From contig BSBK01001161.1 of the NCBI GenBank assembly GCA_027943335.1, positions 446,501 to 510,500 on the forward strand: a stretch of DNA of 64,000 nt, read 5' to 3'. Each line of letters begins with the position of its first letter. Within the stretch, counting starts at the first letter, position 1. Under the pieces are notes generated by a model that was not told the DNA's origin, made no database searches, and saw only the letters and a program-made list of their open reading frames with translations. The translations under genes and the position numbers were made by a program. The DNA comes from Chamaecyparis obtusa (lineage: Eukaryota; Streptophyta; Pinopsida; Cupressales; Cupressaceae). This document shows positions 57,683 to 64,000 of the stretch, piece after piece.

Positions 57683-59018
57683 TGTAGACACCAAAAAATC
57701 CTTCAGAAAATAAATTATTTTTGTTTTCTGAAAATCCTTGATGACATCATCATTTATTAATTAATTAATTTATTTTTATGGCATTAAATCCCTCTCTTAA
57801 TTAAAAATCTTTAATTAAGGAATCTAGCCTAAAAATGTCATTTGGACATTATCCCTAATTTATTAATTATTTAATTAATAAATTGACCAAAAAAACTTCA
57901 AAAATAAATTAATTTATTTTTAATTTATTTTTTATCCCAAAGTTGGCCAAAATTCTAAAGAGCACTAAACTCTTCTAGAAAGTCCTAGACCTTCCTCTAA
58001 ATGGGTCAAATCCCTAATCTAGTCCCTTCAAACCCTAAGCCTAGATATTTAATATTTATTAAATTTACCTTTAATAAATATCTAAATCTCACCAAAAGCC
58101 ACTTGCCCATCCCTTTCTCCTAATCCTAATCCTAATCCCCTTTCTAATCTTGTCACATTCCATTAGCAAAAGGTTTACCAAAACTTATGCTAACCTCCTC
58201 TTAGTCCTCCTCCTTAGTCAACAAAGATGGCCACCTCTTGGCCACCTCTTGCAAATGCATTTAAGGATGCATTTAAGCCTTCCTTATCTTTCTTACATGC
58301 ATTCATTATGCATTTAAGACCTTCTTATCCCTTCCTTGCCACCTCTTGGCCTTGGGCACATTTACCAAATTGTGCACATGCCCTCAAACTTTCAACTCAA
58401 TCCTCCCTTGACACTTGTCAGGACACTTGTCCTTGACTCAACCCTAACCTTAGCCCTAACTCTGACTCATCCTTTTAACCCAAGACCTTCCCTTTTCCTA
58501 TAAATAGCCTCACTTCTTTGAGAAAACGATCCTCTCTCATCTTTCAACTCTCAAACTCAATAGCAAAGTTATAATGCCATTTTCATTCTAGCATAAGCAT
58601 AAACTCATCATTTTAGATCATTTTCAAGCTTAAATCACATCTAAATTAGCTTTATTGGATTAACATAGATTCATTTCTTGTTTTAATCTTAGTTCATCTT
58701 TTAGCTTTGTATATTTGTGTGTTCTTGAGGCCTTTGAGGCAAAATAGGTTCCTCATACCTATTTTGTGTCATTTTGGGTCTTCATCAACCTCAAATCATC
58801 CTATTTTGCATGCTCCAAGTGCTTGAGTTTGCACACCCACATCCATTTATATCCAAGCATATCAAACGGTGCATGGACGCATCCATTTTAGGCTTAAACT
58901 GAGGTGGCTTTGATTTTAGTTTGTTTACCATTAAATTTGATTTGACTATATGCTATGACGTTTGTTTGTCTTTGGCTTTCAAAATAGGTTTAGGTGCACG
59001 CTCAAATCCTAGTCTACA
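57683..59018 (+). repeat. 5' LTR (TGTAGAC...GTCTACA)
   Basis: The 7-bp terminal inverted repeat is perfect. A TATA box TATAAATA is at 58499-58506, placing the RNA start near 58530 and R-U5 at about 490 bp. The first 400 bp are A+T-rich with many TTAATTAA-like blocks. Confidence 0.85.
58499..58506 (+). promoter_or_regulatory. TATA box of the 57683 LTR
   Basis: TATAAATA is followed about 30 bp later by pyrimidine-rich DNA suitable for a start site. Confidence 0.65.
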
Positions 59019-60415
59019 TTCTGGCACGCCCGGTGGGACTCGAACCCGTTATCTATCTTCCATACATCCCAACCGTTGATCCTCTTCCATCTCCTATCAT
59101 CATTGAGTTCCTTTCATCTGAAGTATCTATCCAATCCCCACCACCATCACCTCCTCCTAGCATTATCCAAAGCACATTCAGTAAGCCCCATGAGTTCACC
59201 CTTCTTCCTACCATTGTAGCTAAAAGATCTCCCATCCTTTTATCCATACCACCTGAAGAGTTCTTCCTTCTTCCAGACACCCCAGCAGTAGAGTTCCCAA
59301 TCCTTTCATTTCCCCCCTTTGAAAAGTCCATCCATATATCCCCTAATCCTCTATCTAAACAAATCCTATCCTATCAAGATCTTGGCCAAAAGCATGATGA
59401 ACTACTCACAGAAGAAAATCAAGATCCAATCCCTTCTCTTCTCCCATCACCTCCTATCCAAAATCCTACAATCCCAAGTCTTCCGATCCAAAATCCTACA
59501 ATCCCAATTCCTCCAATCCAAGATCCTATCATCCTAGTTTCTCCAACTGAAGCTCCTTTACCATCCCCCAATCCTAGTCAAAATCCCAGCATCCTATCCT
59601 CTCCTCTTGAGGATCCGCCAGTCCAAACTAAACAGCTGCCATCACTCCATCCACTTGGAAAACTAACATTTGTCAAAGGAAAACCACTTGAAGAAGAAGA
59701 AATCAGCTTCCTATCTTCCATCAGAGAACCAGAAAATGGCTGTTTGTCATTCACCCCAAGTCAGAAATATCCTTGTCTGGATAAAATGTTGAAAAGATGG
59801 AACTATCAAGGCAAAGGCCTTGGCACTCACGAACAGGGAAATATACAGCCCATTCAAGGCAAGAAACATCCAAAAGGCTATGGAATTGGTTGCACACCAG
59901 AAGAGGACACTCCCTCCACATCAGCGAAAGGTACTTCATCCAGAAATGTTGGTACAGCTAAGGCAAAGTTCAAACATCCATTCAAAACCAACAAAACATC
60001 TTTCAGAGCCCACAATGCAATTCCTCCTCCTCCATCGTTACAACCGAGGAAAACCTATCATATTCCTCCTTCATCCTCCCCATCCATTTTGGGTCCCTAT
60101 GTCCCAAAGTCTTTCAGCGCATCTCCGTTACCCAGCAAATCCATTTTGGGACCTTATATCCCAAAATATCATCCCCCATCTTATCCTACTCAGCCTTTCA
60201 TCCAACATCCAAACATCCCTAGTCAAGATCAACAACGGCACATGTCCACATATCCTATCTACCAATCTCCTTCCATCTCTCCATCCAAATTTCCTCCATC
60301 CCAGACAACTCCTCATATTCCTCCTAATGCTCCTCACAACTTGGATGCCATATCGCGCATGAATAAAGGGAAAAATCCACAAAAATCCCAGGATTGTTAT
60401 GTCCAGTCTAATTGA
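58994..60415 (+). CDS. Proline-rich ORF with G-patch-like segment, reads from U5 across the primer site
   Basis: The only early ATG (58994) is in the LTR's U5, and the 473-codon frame passes through the LTR end and primer site without a stop. The N-terminal 240 residues are Pro/Ser-rich with short repeats (QNPTIP and QDPII, about residues 150-180). Residues about 225-295 (LTFVKGKPLEEEE ... LDKMLKRWNYQGKGLG...) resemble the G-patch segment that follows protease in Tat pol (compare 37605-37740). A Pro/Ser-rich C-terminus follows. No gag, protease or polymerase domain is present. It may be what is left after an internal deletion that removed gag-protease and reverse transcriptase, or a protein in its own right. 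Translation start and function are uncertain. Confidence 0.5.
   Translation: MHAQILVYILARPVGLEPVIYLPYIPTVDPLPSPIIIEFLSSEVSIQSPPPSPPPSIIQSTFSKPHEFTLLPTIVAKRSPILLSIPPEEFFLLPDTPAVEFPILSFPPFEKSIHISPNPLSKQILSYQDLGQKHDELLTEENQDPIPSLLPSPPIQNPTIPSLPIQNPTIPIPPIQDPIILVSPTEAPLPSPNPSQNPSILSSPLEDPPVQTKQLPSLHPLGKLTFVKGKPLEEEEISFLSSIREPENGCLSFTPSQKYPCLDKMLKRWNYQGKGLGTHEQGNIQPIQGKKHPKGYGIGCTPEEDTPSTSAKGTSSRNVGTAKAKFKHPFKTNKTSFRAHNAIPPPPSLQPRKTYHIPPSSSPSILGPYVPKSFSASPLPSKSILGPYIPKYHPPSYPTQPFIQHPNIPSQDQQRHMSTYPIYQSPSISPSKFPPSQTTPHIPPNAPHNLDAISRMNKGKNPQKSQDCYVQSN
59022..59039 (+). other. Primer binding site, gypsy type
   Basis: TGGCACGCCCGGTGGGAC starts three bases after the LTR end. It begins with TGG and is not the initiator-Met type. 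I do not name the tRNA. Confidence 0.75.
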
Positions 60416-60780
60416 CATGCACAATCAAAGCAAAATCCGATCAAGCAAGCCAAAGCAAACCACTGGCCACAAAGGCCCATCAAAGCAAATGCCAAATCTA
60501 ATGCATCCCAATGGCTGCAAAGGCCCAATGACGATTACCATGTCCAGTCTAATCGACATGGTCAATCAATGCAAGCTCCAATCAGGCAATCAAATGTGCC
60601 ACAAAGGCCCAGCAAAGAGCCAATCAGGCATGCTAAAGCACCCCAATGGCTCCGAAAACCTAGCAAAATCCAAGAAAAATCTATCACATGGCCACAAAGG
60701 CCTAGCAAAGAAAAAGCACAATCTGATGTCCACCAATGGCCGCAAAGGCACACTAAAGCTAAAACAAAAATGATGTGGAT
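60400..60780. repeat. Imperfect tandem repeats with CCACAAAGGCCC unit
   Basis: CCAGTCTAATTGACATG-type blocks recur at 60402 and 60543 (period 141 bp), and CCACAAAGGCCCAGCAAAG-type blocks at about 60468, 60515, 60599, 60692 and 60740. The frame is open in places, but the composition looks like repeat expansion. Confidence 0.6.
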
Positions 60781-61330
60781 CCCAAAGCAAAAAGATGTAA
60801 TCCATCTAACAAAAACATCCACAATGGCATCCAATGTTGCCCATCTCCCAGCTCCTCAATCTTCCCCTCCATCTCCTCCATCCTCTAGCATAAATCCTCC
60901 ATCACATCTATCTCTATCTTCCACATCCAATCATCCATCTTCCTCGCAACATGTGCCAATGTTGATCCTGACAACATCCCCCTATCTTGATCACTTTCCA
61001 TCCTTCCATCCAAACACTTTCTACCACCATCTTTCCCATCTCCCCCATCTAATCCATGACTTTGCATGATCCCCCCCGTCCTGCTACAGTTGTACCAACA
61101 TCCAGGCACACAATCAGAAGAAATCAGTGAGGAAAGTCAGCAAAGATCAGTCAGCACATCTAAAACAGCAAAGGGAAATCAATGACAAATCAGAGAAATC
61201 AGCAAAGTCAACAGGCAATCAGGCTTTAGCATCAACATATCCCTATCAGCTTAAAACAGAAGCATATTTTGGAGAGGAGGTAAGCTTTAGTCGCAAAAGT
61301 TAAAAAAGAAAAGGCAAAATCATGAGTCTT
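60781..61330 (+). other. Low-complexity pyrimidine-rich then CAGCAAAT-rich DNA
   Basis: 60840-61080 is CCATCTCC-rich. From 61100 short AATCAGCAAAG-type repeats begin. I cannot support a gene here. Confidence 0.4.
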
Positions 61331-61331
61331 T

Positions 61332-61355
61332 ATGTGAAAACCCTTCTGGGGCACA
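61332..61355 (+). other. Possible degenerate two-stem hairpin
   Basis: ATG/CAT outer arms, a GTGAAAA-like 5' loop and CCC/GGG inner arms around TTCT. It lies 34 bp before the well-formed copy at 61389. Weaker than the others. Confidence 0.3.
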
Positions 61356-61388
61356 TTCTGATTCCAAAACAGTAACAATAAAGGGTGT

Positions 61389-61428
61389 ATCTTCTAGTGA
61401 AAACTTGGCAATTCAAGCGCTAGAAGAT
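61389..61428 (+). other. Two-stem hairpin with 9-bp perfect outer stem
   Basis: Outer arms ATCTTCTAG (61389-61397) and CTAGAAGAT (61420-61428) pair perfectly. TGAAAA (61398-61403) and CG (61418-61419) form the internal loop. Inner arms CTTG (61404-61407) and CAAG (61414-61417) enclose GCAATT. Confidence 0.75.
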
Positions 61429-62226
61429 GGAGCTTTGCCTCTTCCTCCTATCTGGGATAACAACACATGATAGTTCCCTATCAACATTGCAGAAACCAAG
61501 CTAAATCAACTTGGGTACAGAAGGATGTTTGTGGCTCGTCTACATGGAGGTTAACCTGATAGAAAGTGAATCATGACCTTAAGTGCCTTGCTCCGAGGAG
61601 TCAATTATCAACTGTGCATGGTCATATGCACATGCTTAGGTGTGATCTTAAGCTTGTCGTCCATCATCTAGCAATGGATCCCCATGACAAGCCGGCAACA
61701 TCAGAAAATCAGCAATCCACATCAAAAAAAATCAGTGAAGAATCTCTTAGAAGATCAACATCAAATCACATGATAGCACCAAAATCAGCACAAAACTCAG
61801 TGCCACATCAGAGAGTTAGCAACAACATCAAAATATCTGTGCAAAATCAAAAGCAGCAGGGCCATCATCAAATCATAAGGGAACATCCAATCAAAGAATC
61901 AGCAACACCATCAGAATATCAGTGACAAATCAAAAGGTCACCATCTAATCAAGAGGAAGTGCCAAAATGGCGACATCAGCTGATCAGCAAGCACGACAGC
62001 ATTAAATCAGAGCTTCAGCAACAAATCAAAATGTCAGTGCATATCAGCACCGAATCAACAACACATCCAAACAAAATCAGAAGTATCAATGCATATCAGC
62101 ACAAGCTCAGCAACAAATCAGCAAGATCAGCACTAAGTCAAAGAAGAAAACACAAAAATCCATAAAAATTGGATAAATCAAAGGAGCAAATTATCAACAA
62201 AGCAAAAATCAAGAGAAAAACATTCA
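61429..62226 (+). repeat. AATCAGCAA-rich simple-repeat region
   Basis: From about 61690 to 62160 AATCAGCA, ATCAGTG and ACATCA variants recur every 8-15 bp. Apparent ORFs here are repeat-driven and not supported as genes. Confidence 0.55.
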
Positions 62227-62262
62227 TCCTCTGGTGAAAACTTGGCAATTCAAGCGCCTTGG
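62227..62262 (+). other. Two-stem hairpin, first of an adjacent pair
   Basis: TGAAAA, CTTG/CAAG inner arms around GCAATT, then CG. Outer pairing is limited to GG/CC plus weak pairs (CCTCTGG with CCTTGG). Confidence 0.5.
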
Positions 62263-62268
62263 ACAAGT

Positions 62269-62303
62269 ACCATGGTGAAAACCTGGCAAACAGGCGCCAT
62301 GTG
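62269..62303 (+). other. Two-stem hairpin, second of an adjacent pair
   Basis: Outer arms CATGG (62271-62275) and CCATG (62297-62301), internal loop TGAAAA and CG, inner arms CCTG and CAGG around GCAAA. Confidence 0.65.
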
Positions 62304-64000
62304 TAGTGCCCCCCCTAATTCCTTTCTGCAGTTAGGGGCTTCCTTTCTATCACCTCTTATCCAACATGTCCTCCATCCCCTTTTGTCTCTCACTTCCTTC
62401 ATTTTCCATTGGATCTTGATGACAAAAATAGAGACTATCAGATGTACATGCTTTTGGGCACCTCCTTGGCATCCATTGCAGCTTTCAGCTACATATCCTC
62501 TATCCAATCCTTTCATCCTAGCTTCCATCCTTCCTCATCCTCTTGTTGGCATATCTTCCGTCCAAGCATACACCATGCCTTTAAAACACATGAACTATCT
62601 TAAACAGGGGGCATCCTCTTCCTTGGTGACGTATTCCTTGGAGGCTATCCAAATCCGAATCTTCCATCTCCCAAAATCCTCAGCAATTTCTCTATCCAAA
62701 TCCAAACCAACCACCATCCAATCCTTCCAGCACTCCTCTATCTTAATCCATCAGCAGTTCCTCCAGCATCCTCTATCTTGACCCACTAGCAAACTAACTC
62801 AGCATCCCATATCCTTTATCAGAATCCAACATCCACCATCCACAGTAGAAAGCAGATTCACCATCTTTTGCACCAAAATCTAGAGCTCCAAATCCACAAG
62901 CATTATCGTGTTCCAGCCCTTTGAGTTGTTTCCATCCCTTATCCTAAATTAGAAATCATCCTCTTTTTGGCACAACGTGTTGTCTTAAAGAAATCAAAAC
63001 CTTGTCCTTGCATAGCCTTATCATCTCGAGCAAGAGATTGGCTTGTATTGACAAGAATCCAGTTGACCGAAGATCATCAGTCTATCCTAGGTTGACGCAA
63101 TCCTATCACTGATCCTCCATTGGGAAAATAGCAGCTCATTTTGTTGACACTTGGTAATCTTCCACCAGCTTTCCATCTTCCACCAGCTTTTCATCCTCCA
63201 AGCAGCTTTTCCATCTTCAAAATCCTCTAGCAGTTCCACCATCCAATCTCCCAGAATCTTCCTCCATCCAAATCTTCTAGCAGTTCCATCCTCCCCATCC
63301 TCAGCATTTTCCTCCATCTTTCCAACACCTAGTATCTTCTCTTGTCATTGGTATCTAGCTATAGGCTAACCTCATTGCAATCCAATGCCATTCATCCCTA
63401 TCCACACCTTGCTAGCAATCTTCCCAACCTATCCATATCTTCTAGCTAGCCAACACCCAAGATCAAGCCAACCGATGAAATCGCATCCTTCGTCTTGTAG
63501 CAGGCCTTGATCTCAATTCAATCATCATCATTGGGATATGTTCTTCCCAATTCCGTGTCATTTCAGGACGCATCATCCACTGCCAGTTCATCTTGGCCTT
63601 CCAACCTAGCTAGGGCACCATCTTGCATATCTTTGAAGTTGTCAGCTTCATCCCCAGGTTCTTTGTATATCCTATTATTGAGTCTTGTACCATAGCGTCA
63701 ATCGTGTCTCCACCTAAGCTCATTTGTACATTTTTGTCTTTAGGACCCATCCTTTGTCTTAGTCCTTGTCCGTCTTGCAGCAGCATTTGATCAGGAATAT
63801 CTTGTCCCATCCCCAGCCTCAGAAAACTTTTAGTCTCACTCGGGCCTTGTGCTTCAGCAACATCAATTGTCGACTTATCCTTGCTCATCCTGATTATTCC
63901 TTGAACTTCATCTTTTTCCAGCTAACAACTACACTTATTCTCTCACCAACCCATGGGTCCTTGAGGATATATCGTTCCTCCTGTCCGACCTAATCTTCCA
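62304..64000 (+). other. Low-complexity 3' region of the gypsy-type element; no gene supported
   Basis: The DNA is rich in CCATC, TTCCAGCAG and CATCCTC repeats (63160-63310 especially). ORFs of 60-180 codons on both strands have biased composition and no domain. No polypurine tract or LTR start is seen before the window ends. Confidence 0.45.

Larger units (their letters stand above)
57683..64000 (+). mobile_element. Non-autonomous gypsy-type LTR element, pol not seen, runs off the window
   Basis: A 1,336-bp LTR (57683-59018) with TGTAGAC/GTCTACA ends is followed by a gypsy-type primer site (59022-59039). The internal region to 64000 has one proline-rich ORF with a G-patch-like segment, repeats, low-complexity DNA and two-stem hairpins like those after Tat pol. 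I see no gag core, reverse transcriptase or integrase in about 5 kb. The 3' LTR is outside the window. Left target site is probably GTAGA (57678-57682). Confidence 0.8.

Noticed and set aside
60400..60780. CRISPR-like array
   Set aside because: Repeat units vary, spacing is irregular, and the context is a plant retrotransposon.
61566..62165. ORFs of 119 and 68 codons
   Set aside because: They are driven by AATCAGCAA simple repeats; composition is Ser/Gln/Asn/Lys without any motif.
62242..62781. 179-codon ORF as a gene
   Set aside because: It starts in the hairpin pair and runs through CCATC-type low-complexity DNA, with overlapping ORFs on both strands and no domain.

Overview
The window looks like intergenic DNA from a large, repeat-rich seed-plant nuclear genome; the species cannot be told from the sequence. 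I see no intact host gene, rRNA, tRNA or CRISPR array. Nearly everything is LTR retrotransposon DNA inserted into older retrotransposon DNA. Evidence for a plant source: Ty3/gypsy Tat-type polyproteins with a second (archaeal-type) RNase H, Ty1/copia elements with initiator-Met primer sites, and a plant mobile domain (PMD) gene remnant.

Layout. (1) 1-15986, minus: an old, decayed Tat element. It has a 5' LTR (15049-15986), a leader, a gag-pol pseudogene (4756-12659) and a 3' region that contains an antisense PMD gene remnant (861-3125). The window starts just inside its 3' LTR. It sits in the protease region of a gypsy gag-protease fragment (about 15990-17486, minus), which is followed by an LTR (17741-19256) and an accessory coiled-coil ORF remnant (19374-20770). 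(2) 21160-23060: a minus-strand copia-type LTR with an (AG)n tract, and a 55-bp tandem repeat. (3) 23546-45519, plus: a non-autonomous TGTTGG-family element with a zinc-knuckle gag-like ORF, no pol, and a large accessory ORF of about 1,100 codons. Its 3' LTR is split by (4) 30352-44765, plus: a young Tat element with 966-bp LTRs that differ at two positions by eye, a GTTTG target duplication, and a 2,639-codon gag-pol frame closed only by two TAG codons. (5) 45525-48961: the flank of element 3, ending in a primer site at 48196. (6) 48962-55375, minus: a full-length but decayed copia element whose 5' LTR is cut by (7) 55376-57682, minus, a second TGTTGG-family copy with an undamaged accessory ORF segment. 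That copy is cut by (8) 57683 to beyond 64000, plus, a non-autonomous gypsy-type element with a proline-rich, G-patch-bearing ORF.

How the parts relate. The two Tat copies allow internal comparison. Their gag-pol spans are almost equal (7,904 and 7,917 nt), and both leaders and 3' regions carry matching RNA-like hairpins whose arms change in a compensatory way. The strongest is a two-stem hairpin present in pairs just after pol in both Tat copies and also in element 8, which has no visible pol. The TGTTGG elements share polypurine-tract context, LTR terminus, primer type and an ACCGAGT-rich LTR vocabulary with the copia element, which suggests an autonomous/non-autonomous pair.

The most promising novel items are the covarying hairpins of the Tat 3' region and leader, the antisense PMD gene with its own intron, and the long accessory ORF of the TGTTGG family.
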